A DNA stretch of 64,000 nt from Druceiella hillmani (Eukaryota > Arthropoda > Insecta > Lepidoptera > Hepialidae). Positions 35,540-48,662 of the stretch are shown piece by piece. The stretch spans positions 124,001 through 188,000 of the forward strand of contig JAYKKI010000138.1 of the NCBI GenBank assembly GCA_039881145.1. The letters run 5' to 3'. A model generated the notes under the pieces. That model was not told the origin of the DNA, did no database searches, and saw nothing but the letters and a program-made list of their open reading frames with translations. A program made the translations under genes and the position numbers. The first letter of the stretch is position 1. Each line of letters begins with the position of its first letter.

Positions 35540-38500
35540 AATCCAAATCCAAATTTGATTTCTATACATAATTATCTCTTTTACGTCTTTCAAAATGATT
35601 TGAGTATTTTATTACATTAATCTCTTCACTACATTTTGGCGTATCCCGAATCGTATTATTTATATTTAAAAACTTTTATTTATCAAAAATCACATAAATC
35701 AATTTCATGCACAAATAATTTAATTTTAAACACCTTATATTATGTCTATTTAATTACAGCCAATTAAATAGAATGAAACAAAAACTTATTTAAAAATTCT
35801 GTATCAACTTTAAATACTCTTAACAGGTGACCAAATTTCAATTACTCGCAATGTATCAACTATGTACGAATCCCTTTTTACCTCCAAAGTATCCCTTACA
35901 AGCCTCGTATTAAACAGATTAGGGGCAAGTAATTCACTATTCATTAACAAACTCCTCGGCTCTCTATTTTTGAATTGTACATCACATTTAATGGAGATAA
36001 ATAATCTTTTAGCTTTTAAGTGCAGCCGTAAAGGGTGAGGGTTAATATTGGAAATTCGCCTGTTTTACATTAGACTAGATTAAAGAGAACTCAGAGACAT
36101 GTGGTACTCCTAAAACTGTGGTTTGACAATCTTTTCAGTAGATCTAAGCTTGATGTTCAAAACTCGTTTATTGATGATAAAATATTTTTTTATATACGGC
36201 AAGAGAAGAGACGTCCTGCAACAAAATTCAATAAGTTCTTATGTAGTTCTTTGCGTTATTGTAAGTAGGATATTTTTTATGATGAAAGTTTCATGATTAT
36301 AGGAGATACCTTGAATTACAGTTAAACATTAATGTAGTGCGTATCAATGTTTTAAGGACATCGAGCGTAATCAGTACTTCGCCAGGTGGTGCCATAGAAA
36401 CATTGATATAGTGCATATCATCTATTTAATTGGCTGTAATAAAAACATTGTGTGGTGTAGAATAAAGAAAATACTGGTTACTTTTTATATAATATGTATA
36501 AAGATTTATTTTCAAGTATATTGTATGTAACTTAATAATTTAATATTCAACCATAACATTTTCGGTTAGTTCTACCGTATACATTAAAATAAGACTATAA
36601 TTCATGTTTGACAATAATTTTTGTACAACTTTGATGACCATAGTCTCTTTGAAACATTTTTAAGTTAATATGGAGAGAGTACGATAAATTTAATTTAAAT
36701 ACACAATAACAATTATAATCTATAATTGCAGCTCTATTTATTTAATGTGTTTTCCATGTCAGTTTTATGTCTTCCTCGAACAAAATATCGTATCGCTTAT
36801 TTAAATTTATTTTTCCTTGTTCATTATGGAGAATATAGAACACAAGCTTATTTCGTATTTTAAATTTATAGAACATTTGAAGTAGTTTTTGTTTATTTTT
36901 TTCCCTTTACGTAAAATAAAGTTTTAAAAAATAAGTGCAATTGAATAAAACTATCAAGCGCGAGTAGAACTCGAGCTACGAGGTTTTATAGGTATTTCCA
37001 CTGTAGTATATACAACTATTAAACTCTCAAAACGTAAATATATTGCCCGTTACATATTTTTCAAGCTTAAAAAGATGGTACATATTTAAAAATATATAAA
37101 GTTCAGAATTATAACCATAGTTCCCTTATAAACTTTGCGTGGACTTTATTGTAAGAGGAAAACAAACAGACCCCATTTTTGTCTATATCTTATTTAGTAA
37201 GTAAAACCCCTATTTTTGTCATAATTTAAGGTTGAGAAGTAATCAACGATATAATCTGCATATATACCACCTAAAATTAGGAAAAAAATAATTTTGAAAC
37301 CCTTATTGTTAGCCCCTTCAAACAATACCCTATAATGTACATGAAATTTAAAATAATCGCCAATTAATTTGCAAACCTCCCCAATTTGAGTATCACATAT
37401 TGATATACGTGCGGGTTAATATGTTTTATTACTATGTCAAATTTCAAGTTCCTATGTCAACCGATTTCTGAGAAAACGTTTGTGACAGAAAAACAGCCGT
37501 GTGTGTTACCTTACAAAGGGGTCGTTTTTCCTTTTGGCATACTTCATTATTACAGTACCCCCCCTCATAAAAAAAACTAAGAGAAAAAGAAATTATGTCA
37601 AGTTTGGTTGAAGCTTCTTTTCTCGTTTTTCATGTACCGGACCTCTAATGTAGCGAGGTTTATCAAGACAATTCACCACCTTTTGCTCTCTAGGGTCGTT
37701 GCCTTCTTTGACTTTATCGGTACATATCCAGTGAAATTATCGTAAACCGTCTATAATGCGGGTAGTATTCAATACGGATACTGTTATCATAGAGCGGTGA
37801 ACGACCGAGTAATTGTAAACCAACTACGGTGGCGAGGCTCCGTGATGAGGAGCGCATATATAGTTTAATCGCATTATACGTCGTGATCATAACTAAATGA
37901 TAAATTTTGGCTTGTCTTAATTAAAGCATTCTTCCCAAAGTTTCGACGAGTATTCAATTAATTCAATTTCAATTAATATATAACTATTTCAAAAAAAATT
38001 TGGCAAGTATTTCTTCGATTGAATAAATGATAACAGTAAAAGTAATTTTGCTAAAATACACTTGTCCCTTTCTATTTTTTCTGTGATTGCAAGTGCATCG
38101 ATTGATTGTAAATAAAGTAATTTCTTCCTTTGTCCGATTGCTTCTCCGAGACTGATCATTCACCTTGTCTCAATTGTTATAATATCTGTTAAAATTTATC
38201 GACAGTTCTATTCATATCTCCCTCTAAAGATATCCCCGCGAATGCCCTTAGATGCTATTTCAAATATGACACTTGGATATTTTGAGCCTTTCTTAGAATT
38301 ACTTTCAGTTCAAACCTACGAATATTCTTTATATTGTAGAAATCACATCATATTTCTAAATTATAATTTACACTGATAAGTTTCAAAGGTGTATGTTAAA
38401 TTCTAAATATACTCATATCAATACCTTTTTTAGAAAAGCATATTTTTAATCACATTCCATCGCCTGTCTTAAGGTGATCCGGGTTTCTACCATTTTTAGG

Positions 38501-39080
38501 TTTTTGAAAATATTTATAAGATACTGCTAATGTCAGTAAGTATATTTTATGATGAACATCTTTATTGAAACAGTTATTTTTAACTAATCTACTCAGTTCG
38601 ATACTTTCATTGAACTGTCTTTGTTGCTTGTTATAGTTTTATGACGTTCAGACTTACATGAAATAATTTTAATTGGGTCCCTATTTTATAAGAATGGTTT
38701 ATAGTACAAGTATGCAAGAGGTCAACGTCCAATATAGTAACCATTATGGCCTAAGAATATGATCAAATATTTGGGCATTGGTCATGTCTCGATTGGTCAG
38801 GGATTCGTGATTAGTTTAATCCGAATTTTCCATAGATTGGAAGTGAAACTTATTTTATACTGGTTCATGATGTGCTTAGATATTACATAGATATGTGACG
38901 CTATCTGAGAGTCATTTATCGGTAAATTTATATGTGTCATTAAACCTGTAATAATATCTGTGATATTCTTGGAATTAATATTAAATTCGTACAATAGACC
39001 ATGGATTAAGTTTATGGATTAATAACTATAAAATACCGTGTCTATCAATTACATAGGTGATATTGTACGTCAGACAGATA
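35540..39080. other. Mostly AT-rich non-coding stretch
   Basis: At 37430-37565 there is faint resemblance to a transposon tail (TTTCAAGTTCCTATGTCAAC, then GGGGTCGTTTTTCCTTTTGG). At 36310-36410 short related segments occur in direct and inverted form (GTATCAATGTTTT, AAACATTGATA). No gene recognised. Confidence 0.4.
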
Positions 39081-39460
39081 TTTGAAGCATGTTTCTGCAA
39101 AAAATGTAATTTTTTTCTTTGTGGTATTCGCACCTTCGACAGGATTTTGACATTTTCTTCGGAAGTGATGGAAAATTTTCATAGAGTTTCTTAACACTTT
39201 CTACTCGGGTATTGCACAGAATCACGTAGATGAGTAAGAGACTATTCTTTTAGTACCCATATATACGTGTAAAGATGGCTAAAAACAACGTGTGTATTAT
39301 TCATACAAGTGATTCTGCATATCGTACCTAATATATTTGAAACTGGTTTTGTGCAAAGGTGTAATTTTTATTCATTCAAATCATAACTTTGACCATGATT
39401 TTTTTTTGAGAAACAGTTGACAATTTTCATATAGTTTCTTAACACTATCTACGTAGATTG
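39081..39460. repeat. Diverged ~255-bp tandem duplication
   Basis: TTTGAAGCATGTTTCTGCAA at 39081 corresponds to TTTGAAACTGGTTTTGTGCA at 39336. AATTTTCATAGAGTTTCTTA near 39174 corresponds to AATTTTCATATAGTTTCTTA near 39423, each followed by ACAC and CTAC-type text. Two old copies in tandem, with indels. The similar unit length to the 256-bp satellite seems coincidental, as the sequences do not match. Confidence 0.65.
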
Positions 39461-41978
39461 ACTAAAAATTTAATCACGTCCAAAGAACATGTCATCTAAA
39501 TCAATTACGAATAATCACAGAATATCAACGAGTTTCGTTTCAAAAATATTTGTCGAGGAATAAATTTTTCTCAGTTCATTAATTTCTTTATCGTTCCATT
39601 CTGAATAACATCAGTCAATTAGCACCCTTAAACTATTTTCTGAAGACTAAAGCACTTTAGGCTAGAATCGTGTTTCGTGGAACACCTTTAACTACATTCT
39701 ATAACATCTTGAAATCAGTCCAATTGAATAAATAAAGTGCACTCTCGATGTGTATTCGTAAAAGCCGTTTTCATTCCCATTACCTTTCGAATACGCTTCT
39801 TATTTAATCGGATACTGTCTCCCATCACTCCTTTCACGCCCTTGATTTCTCGCTTATTTTATTTCACTTACCTAGAAGTTAGATAGTATCGCTATCTTTT
39901 ATGTAAATCTAAACGCAAAAATCTTTACTTTTAAGGGTTTCGTAGTTAAAGAAGCTACCCTTATAATTTCGTCATACCCGTGCATGTTTGTAGGTCTATC
40001 TCTGATACCCTCATAGTTTCTTCAGTGTTAGACCATGGTTCATTAAATTTTACAAATATATGTTTTAAAAAATTGCAATTTGTTTTTAAAATGATATAGG
40101 TAATGCAAAAATTCCTTAGAGTACCCTATTTACCACGCTTCAGTTTTTAACTCCGCTTACAAAATAATAAATTGTTTACAACACCTGCCATCCACCACCG
40201 CTTTCTTCTTTTATTTCCTCACAAGTCTAGTTTAATGAAGTTTTGGAATTATTAAAACAGCTCTTAAATACACAGAAACAACGAACATAGATATTATTAA
40301 AGACTATACTTGCTAGAACACTTAATTTAAATTAATATGAATTATTAAAATATGTTCTGCTGTATGCCATTTTTGAACATTTCAAAAAACGAATCGCAAT
40401 AGCAGGTCCGACTGTCAGGATATTACAATACGTATCCAGCCACCATATTCTTCTATGGTCACGATGGGCAAGACAGCATTTTTTAAATTCTCAAAATTTA
40501 TAAAATGTACATGCACAACTGAATTAGGGTAATTCAGGACACTGCATACTTGTTGCTTTAAGATTTTGCTATAAGATTTCGCTTTTTTAGCATCCAGGCT
40601 ATATTGCATTATATTTTTCAGATTGTATTCTATTACATATTTTTATTAAATATGATATCTTATTTTATTGGTTGTATTGTTGTCAATAATATGTAATATT
40701 AATTAAAAAATTACCGTAATGGTAATTTTTTGAAAATTTAGTATTTTTGCAATCGTTATTATTACCGTAAAATCGTCGCTCACATAACACGTACGACTGA
40801 TAACAAATTAATACGGTGTAAAACATGTTGACTACATGAGAAAGGGATAGCAATATAAATAAAATCATGCACCGGGGGTATTCTGAAATAGTCATTGTTC
40901 TGTATGCGGGAAAACAAGTAAACAGGGGCGAGTACTTTTGTGCTCTGTCACGTAATTAAAATACTCGCGTATAAATAGATAAAATCTGTACATGTTAATT
41001 TAATTTAAACTCTAAAATGAAATCATTTGAATTGAATTTAAGGCATTACGCAAAAGCGAAACAGAGATTGCGTTTTTCGGTCCAGATACAATTTATATTT
41101 TCATTTATTTATCGTATTTATCGTTTCCCAGATATGTGCACGCGTATGTAATTATATTGAATTGTGACTCATTTTGTGTTGACTATGTAAAAGTGAACGT
41201 AAAATGCACCAAATTAGGAATATTAAGTTGTTTTCCCTTTACGATAACTTAAACGAACATACCATGCTCGCATTTCAGCTTTTCACAAAGGACATGTTTT
41301 GTTTTATATATATTTGTTTCAGATCATATATACAAATTAATCATTCGTTCTGCCTCTGCCGTGAATTAAAACGGAATATTTTATTGTATCGTGACATGGA
41401 TGTTATACTGACTTACGGGGGAAAATATAAAAAAAACCACTAAAAACATAATTTAAAATATGTTAATCACAAAAAACATAAAACAAAAAGGTAATATTTA
41501 TGTAATTTACTTGAACACTACCCTCAATGATTTATTACATATTTACAGGAAAAACCCCACGACCTATTTGTTTTCGAGCGATTTAGGAATATATTGACAT
41601 TTAAAAGTTTCCAAATGAATGCTTATCCATTTTACGATTTTTTTCATTTCTTTATTTAATTGAACTTTTGTGATCAAGCTTCTTATGAACAATTTTTTAA
41701 ATTTGGATGGTGAAATTATTAGCTTATGTCAGTGTGTAGTCGGCTAATTACTTTGTGATAACAAACGAATAGAAGTTTGAGTAAAAATAAAAAATAATTA
41801 TTATACTTCAAATAACCACTAAATAAAGATTGAGTCGAAAAATATAAGGCAGCGAGAATATAAGCAGCGCAATAAAACCCCGAACACAAAGAGATTTGGA
41901 AAATACTATTACCATTCGAAAGGTTTCAAAAATTAAAAGATGAAATGTTTAGAAAATTTTGAATCGTCAAAACATCAA
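39461..41978. other. Non-coding stretch with one strong hairpin
   Basis: AAAAAATTACC (40705-40715) and GGTAATTTTTT (40721-40731) form a perfect 11-bp hairpin. A less AT-rich patch at 40870-40990 holds TACTCGCGTATAAATAG. Open frames at 40415-40609 (minus, 64 aa) and 41204-41443 (plus, 79 aa) have no domain I recognise. Confidence 0.45.
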
Positions 41979-42046
41979 GGAATGAAATTATAAGTTAAAA
42001 ATACATATTAGTCATGGAATGAAATTATAAGTTAAAAATACATATT
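41979..42046. repeat. 37-bp tandem duplication
   Basis: A 31-base block beginning GGAATGAAATTATAAG occurs at 41979 and 42016, identical over its length. Confidence 0.95.
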
Positions 42047-42140
42047 TCTTTGTGGGTCTCTTGTTTTTGATTATTAAGTAGATTTTAAGTAACTGGACCT
42101 ATTTAAGTAATTTAGTAGTCGGTAGATTAATAATAATATA

Positions 42141-42243
42141 AGAATAGCCCACCTGAAGATATTATACAACGAAACCTAGGTCGTGGTGAAGAACTTAGAG
42201 AAAGTAGAAATGATACTACATCATGTAGTTTCATTTAATTGTA
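42141..42243 (+). repeat. Penelope-like terminal repeat with shortened stem II
   Basis: AATAGCCCACCTGAAGATAT to TTTCATTTAATTGTA. In the ribozyme part (42147-42187) the core CUGAAGA, GAAA, stem III and GUC-GUGG are intact, but stem II has lost its loop (AUUAU directly joined to ACAAC), so the fold is broken. It forms a tail-to-tail pair with 42888-43025 around about 640 bases. Confidence 0.85.
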
Positions 42244-42887
42244 TTATTATTAGTACAGTAAACTACTGTACTTTTGGATCTAGAAATGCCCAACGGTTTC
42301 AAGCAACCGCTGTTCGCTTTAATTATAAAACAGCTGATGTAAACAAATGCAGTAAATATATCGGAATATTTATGATAAACATACGTCTAAAGAAGATTGA
42401 CGGCTTCATAAACACAATGACAAAGCTGATCGATGTTTCGTATTCTTGTATATTTTTTCGCATATTCCTAACTACTCATCCTTACCTACCGTTGCTTGCA
42501 TTCACAAAAGTGTTAAGTATAAAAAAGTTTACGACGTATTGAACATAAAGCTTCCTGCACAATATTTTACGAAGTTCAATCTACGGGAATATTTAGAGAT
42601 GGCTCCAGTGTAACATTTTGAACGAGGAGAGAGGCAAATATTATATTTCAGACGTGTTATATATTTATATAGAATATCGTAGCTTCGTGAACTAGCAGCA
42701 CGTTATCTTTATTATGTACTTAAAATTAGCCAATTATAATATTTAAAAAATGCATGTTAATAATAAGTATATGTGTGCACGTGAGCGGAATATTTTAAAA
42801 ATTATAAAATATTAACATTTCCAATTTAGAGCAGATAAAAAAGAAATTGATATGCTAATGAAAATCAAGAGATACTTTAAGGGGAGA
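42244..42887. other. Interval between inverted repeat copies
   Basis: A plus-strand open frame of 119 residues (42183-42542) starts inside the repeat and runs through here. It is the longest plus-strand frame outside simple repeats, but I recognise no domain, retroelement motif or secretion signal in it. It could be unique sequence trapped between two insertions. Confidence 0.4.
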
Positions 42888-43092
42888 TTGAATATATTTG
42901 GCGTTAATTGTGTAGAAATTCATTATTCACAATTAAATAAAACTACGTGATATAGTATTATTTCTACTTTATTTAAATTGTTTACCACGACCTAAGTTTC
43001 GTCATATAACGATATCTGCAGGTCTTGAAGATCTTCAGGTCCTGATGAAGAATTTATATAAAGTATAAATAGTACTGTACCACGTAGTTTTA
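42888..43092 (-). repeat. Penelope-like terminal repeat folded on itself
   Basis: Starts at the outer end TTGAATATATTTGGCG (42888) in minus orientation. The ribozyme part (42984-43025) has CUGC for CUGA and a rearranged stem II. It then turns at CTTGAAGATCTTCAGG (about 43024-43039) into a degraded plus-orientation copy (GATGAAGAATTTATATAAAG, then ACCACGTAGTTTTATTT). This is a head-to-head junction with almost nothing between the arms. Confidence 0.75.
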
Positions 43093-43269
43093 TTTTTTTT
43101 GAAACTACCGTGATACATAAGGATGATAACTTAGTATATTAAAGAAATAAATGGTAAAAATAATCACGTTCATAATTTATAAACAAGTTAATTATAAAAA
43201 TGTTGTGGGATTGCGATCAAAGACAAAATCATTTTTAAAGATATTAATTCTTTTTTTAGCTACTTATTT

Positions 43270-46065
43270 CTTAGTTTAAGTAAAACATTTACATCATTTG
43301 CTAGTTATTATTTATAGCATACAATTTATATATTCCACACATAATTATTATTATGTTTTACGTATATATGTAAAATTTATATGGTTCAATAAACTGCTAT
43401 ATGTTAGTGTATTCATCTCCTTAAATGCATTATAAATTACTTGTGCTCTCGACTCGAGCACAGCTCTGTCTAAAAATGTACATCAATAGTTTATTCAACA
43501 TTTCATTTCATAGTTTAAGTAAAACATTTACAACATTTGCTAGTTATTATTTATGGTATACAATTTATATATTCTACATATAATTAACACTAGTAACGTA
43601 ATTTTTATGTCTTTTACGTTTATAGGTAAAATTTATATGGTTCAATAAACTGCCATATATTATTATATTCATCTCCTTAAATTCATTACAAATTACTTGT
43701 ACTCTCGACTCGAGCACAACTCTGTCTAAAAATGTACATCAATAGTTTATTCAACATTTCATTTCATAGTTTAAGTAAAACATTTACATCATTTGCTAGT
43801 TATTATTTATGGTATACAATTTATATATTCTACATATAATTAATACTAGTAACGTAATTTTTATGTCTTTTACGTTTATAGGTAAAATTTATATGGTTCA
43901 ATAAACTGCCATATATTATTATATTCATCTCCTTAAATTCATTACAAATTACTTGTACTCTCGACTCGAGCACAACTCTGTCTAAAAATGTACATCAATA
44001 GTTTATTCAACATTTCATTTCATAGTTTAAGTAAAACATTTACATCATTTGCTAGTTATTATTTATGGTATACAATTTATATATTCTACATATAATTAAT
44101 ACTAGTAACGTAATTTTTATGTCTTTTACGTTTATAGGTAAAATTTATATGGTTCAATAAACTGCCATATATTATTATATTCATCTCCTTAAATTCATTA
44201 CAAATTACTTGTACTCTTGACTCGAGCACAACTCTGTCTAAAAATGTACATCAATAGTTTATTCAACATTTCATTTCATAGTTTAAGTAAAACATTTACA
44301 TCATTTGCTAGTTATTATTTATGGTATACAATTTATATATTCTACATATAATTAACACTAGTAACGTAATTTTTATGTCTTTTACGTTTATAGGTAAAAT
44401 TTATATGGTTCAATAAACTGCCATATATTATTATATTCATCTCCTTAAATTCATTACAAATTACTTGTACTCTCGACTCGAGCACAACTCTGTCTAAAAA
44501 TGTACATCAATAGTTTATTCAACATTTCATTTCATAGTTTAAGTAAAACATTTACATCATTTGCTAGTTATTATTTATGGTATACAATTTATATATTCTA
44601 CATATAATTAACACTAGTAACGTAATTTTTATGTCTTTTACGTTTATAGGTAAAATTTATATGGTTCAATAAACTGCCATATATTATTATATTCATCTCC
44701 TTAAATTCATTACAAATTACTTGTACTCTCGACTCGAGCACAACTCTGTCTAAAAATGTACATCAATAGTTTATTCAACATTTCATTTCATAGTTTAAGT
44801 AAAACATTTACATCATTTGCTAGTTATTATTTATGGTATACAATTTATATATTCTACATATAATTAATACTAGTAACGTAATTTTTATGTCTTTTACGTT
44901 TATAGGTAAAATTTATATGGTTCAATAAACTGCCATATATTATTATATTCATCTCCTTAAATTCATTACAAATTACTTGTACTCTCGACTCGAGCACAAC
45001 TCTGTCTAAAAATGTACATCAATAGTTTATTCAACATTTCATTTCATAGTTTAAGTAAAACATTTACATCATTTGCTAGTTATTATTTATGGTATACAAT
45101 TTATATATTCTACATATAATTAATACTAGTAACGTAATTTTTATGTCTTTTACGTTTATAGGTAAAATTTATATGGTTCAATAAACTGCCATATATTATT
45201 ATATTCATCTACTTAAATTCATTACAAATTACTTGTACTCTCGACTCGAGCACAACTCTGTCTAAAAATGTACATCAATAGTTTATTCAACATTTCATTT
45301 CATAGTTTAAGTAAAACATTTACATCATTTGCTAGTTATTATTTATGGTATACAATTTATATATTCTACATATAATTAATACTAGTAACGTAATTTTTAT
45401 GTCTTTTACGTTTATAGGTAAAATTTATATGGTTCAATAAACTGCCATATATTATTATATTCATCTCCTTAAATTCATTACAAATTACTTGTACTCTTGA
45501 CTCGAGCACAACTCTGTCTAAAAATGTACATCAATAGTTTATTCAACATTTCATTTCATAGTTTAAGTAAAACATTTACATCATTTGCTAGTTATTATTT
45601 ATGGTATACAATTTATATATTCTACATATAATTAATACTAGTAACGTAATTTTTATGTCTTTTACGTTTATAGGTAAAATTTATATGGTTCAATAAACTG
45701 CCATATATTATTATATTCATCTCCTTAAATTCATTACAAATTACTTGTACTCTTGACTCGAGCACAACTCTGTCTAAAAATGTACATCAATAGTTTATTC
45801 AACATTTCATTTCATAGTTTAAGTAAAACATTTACATCATTTGCTAGTTATTATTTATGGTATACAATTTATATATTCTACATATAATTAATACTAGTAA
45901 CGTAATTTTTATGTCTTTTACGTTTATAGGTAAAATTTATATGGTTCAATAAACTGCCATATATTATTATATTCATCTCCTTAAATTCATTACAAATTAC
46001 TTGTACTCTCGACTCGAGCACAACTCTGTCTAAAAATGTACATCAATAGTTTATTCAACATTTCA
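43270..46065. repeat. 256-bp satellite array, eleven units
   Basis: Unit starts (CATAGTTTAAG phase) are at 43270, 43509, 43765, 44021, 44277, 44533, 44789, 45045, 45301, 45557 and 45813. The period is exactly 256 in units 2-11; unit 1 is 239 bases and clearly diverged. Units 2-11 are almost identical. The main variants are AACACTAG or AATACTAG, CTCTCGACTCG or CTCTTGACTCG, and CATCTACTTAA only in unit 8. The last unit ends at TTCAACATTTCA, three bases short of a full period. Each unit has a CTCGAG site inside GTACTCTCGACTCGAGCAC. In unit 1 the version GTGCTC...GAGCAC makes a perfect 7-bp hairpin (TGTGCTC/GAGCACA) that later units have weakened. There is no open frame and no ribozyme core. Confidence 0.97.
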
Positions 46066-48337
46066 AAATATCGGTTGCATTATTACAAAGCTTCTCCCGG
46101 TCAAATGTCGAGGTACATTATTATAAATTCTATCATTAGTAGAAGTATGCCGGTGTGTGTGATGAGTGACCGCCAGAACATGTGGAGTGTGAGATATTTC
46201 AAATCATTTCTGAGGCAAAATTGTGTTAAAATTTCATAATATTAACTTTATTTGCTTGAGTTTTTCGTAACTTTAACTTGATAACAGCCCGTTTAGAAAC
46301 TCGCAGGAGTACGCAATCGTTCTAAAGGGATGGAAATAATAATTAATATCAGGCTTAAATACTAAGCGTCCTTGTTCCTTTATAACGTTTATTACTTTGT
46401 AACATTTTGATGTTCGACTAATGCGAATAGATCATATAAACTATAATACGACTTTTAATTCGTAACTAAACTCTGTATCAACTCAAGTTCGAAGCGCGTT
46501 TCGATTTGTTTAAATAGTTTGAATAAAATAGTAAAAAGAAAAAGAAACAACTTTTAAGACCGATTTTAATGAAATTACTTCTCCACGATTTTGTAAGTGC
46601 CATTTACTGGTCTTCACTTCGACATGAATATTCTTATAATAATTTCTAAAAATTGGTTAACTTCGATTATCTTAAGGATATTGATAAATTAAAATGAAAC
46701 AAAACAACAATCTATGTAAAATTATAATGAAATAAAACGAGAAACGAAAATGATTAAAATTCTCATTTTCAATTGTCATTTGTCAATTGCCAATTTCCAA
46801 TTGTCATTTCTCAATTGTGAACGTTTTTAATTACGATATAACAATAAATAATAACATGCTTAATGGGAAATAATTAAATGTTATATTTAATGCTGTTTGT
46901 AAATTTATAGGTTGGTTTAAAATTTCGTAATTTTATTACAAACTCTAAATATACAAAATTTCATCTTTTTTTATTCAAAAGTTAATACAAAATTATTAGA
47001 ACAAATTCCTTATTTATTTCGTCAATTTATAATAATTCTTGATATGATTTTCAGAAAAATTATTCAAAAATGACCTCCAAATTGTTGAAACCTTTCAAAC
47101 TTTATTTGTTTTTAATTCTTTTTGTAAATACACATTGATAATTTCCTTTAATTTGATTTGAATAACAAATTCATTTAAAAAAAAAGCCAGAGAATACATA
47201 TTTTATTACTTTTATTTTCATTAATTTCTTCATTAACATTTTACAGGGTACAATATAAATATTATTTGTATTGAAATGAAAACTATCCTGTAAAGTAAAT
47301 ATTACATCGGCGCTCATTGAAAATTATGTCATAATCTTATTTCTGTAATTTACAAACTTCATATTTAAAGCAACTCGATTTAAAATCAAAATATTTTAAA
47401 AGGTAATAATAACTTTAAGTTCGAACTCGGGCATTAAACGATGAAAACAAATTTACTTTCGACGATCTGAAACGCAAATGTGATGTAAATTTTCTGTATT
47501 AGATACGAATAGGTCCGAAGGGCAGAAAATTATACTGGGAAAAACACTAGTACGAGAAAATTGCTACAAATTGAAGAGGATGAACGTTCATGGATCTAAT
47601 TCATGAACATATTTTTGCTTGATTCATTTAACTGCTTCGTGAAGATAATTTTTTTTTTCGAAGTCGTAAATAAAATTAATTTTCCGTAGCAGCGTTAAGA
47701 GCAGTTCGTAAATAAGGTACATATGTGATGTATTATATACACAACTTCGAGTATGTGTTCGTAGGAAAATTTAATGCTCGTTGTAAAATAAAAAATACCT
47801 GTTAAAAATTCTCAGTAGGTATATTATCTGACGAATATTTGAACTTGGATGCTGATAAAAGAATATATAAAATTTTTAAAGAAAAGCATAAAGCGGAATT
47901 ATATGATATCGAATTCCACTATATATAAGGAGAAGGAATATAAATTAATAAAGCAAATGAATCTATTTAATACATGTAGAAGAGAAATCAACTATTGAGG
48001 ATTGGTAATATAAATGGAGATACATACTTTAAGGGATGTATAACGGGTAAAGTAAATGGGATGCATATGTTATGACGAATAAATGAATTTCGGAAGAGGT
48101 ACGGTTAACAGTTAGTAATGTAATGTCTCTTCTCGGAATGATTTATCTACTATACATCATTACGAATGGTGAAAGGAAGACGAAAATTATAGAAACCATA
48201 TCTCATATAAAGTTATACGTACGTGTAATCATGCGTATACAACAGTGTATATAGCAACAATATTGAGAAAACTTATTCATTTATTACTTCGGCATTTAGT
48301 TCTTTGGATTTATTACCTTGCAATTATTTAATAGTAA

Positions 48338-48339
<2 letters not shown>
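46066..48339. other. Non-coding stretch after the satellite
   Basis: At 46768-46818 four CAATTG palindromes lie within about 50 bases in a small ~26-bp repeat (TCAATTGTCATTTGTCAATTG and CCAATTGTCATTTCTCAATTG type). No gene recognised. Confidence 0.5.
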
Positions 48340-48385
<46 letters not shown>

Positions 48386-48399
48386 CATATATATATGTA

Positions 48400-48458
<59 letters not shown>
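48340..48458. repeat. AT microsatellite
   Basis: About 119 bases of alternating AT with GTATAT interruptions. Overlapping Tyr-Ile frames on both strands come from it. Confidence 0.97.
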
Positions 48459-48461
<3 letters not shown>

Positions 48462-48639
48462 CATAAACCACGATAAACACCAGCTATTTCTTCATTTGGA
48501 GAAAACAGAAAACTTTCAGACGGCAAGGGGGACGACGGTATGGGAGAAGTACCTATCTTGTGGCTTAGATAATTGGCAAAGAGAAATTTTTATCTTCTCA
48601 AATTCTGATTTCGGCTAATAATATTATTGCGTCGCTAAA

Positions 48640-48662
48640 TTACCCTAATGTTATTAGGGTAA
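48640..48662. repeat. Perfect 10-bp hairpin
   Basis: TTACCCTAAT (48640-48649) and ATTAGGGTAA (48653-48662) around GTT. Rho-independent termination is not relevant in a eukaryote. No transposon end noticed. Confidence 0.9.

Noticed and set aside
40415..40609. 64-residue minus-strand frame, possibly an exon
   Set aside because: No recognisable family, and no convincing splice sites or repeat partner. Left as chance.
42183..42542. 119-residue open frame
   Set aside because: It starts inside a Penelope-like terminal repeat, has no recognisable domain, and lacks any supporting promoter or splice context. In DNA this AT-rich I cannot separate it from chance.
43270..46065. Repeat array considered as a CRISPR-like structure
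   Set aside because: Units are 256 bases, contiguous and without spacers, in a eukaryotic genome. It is a satellite.
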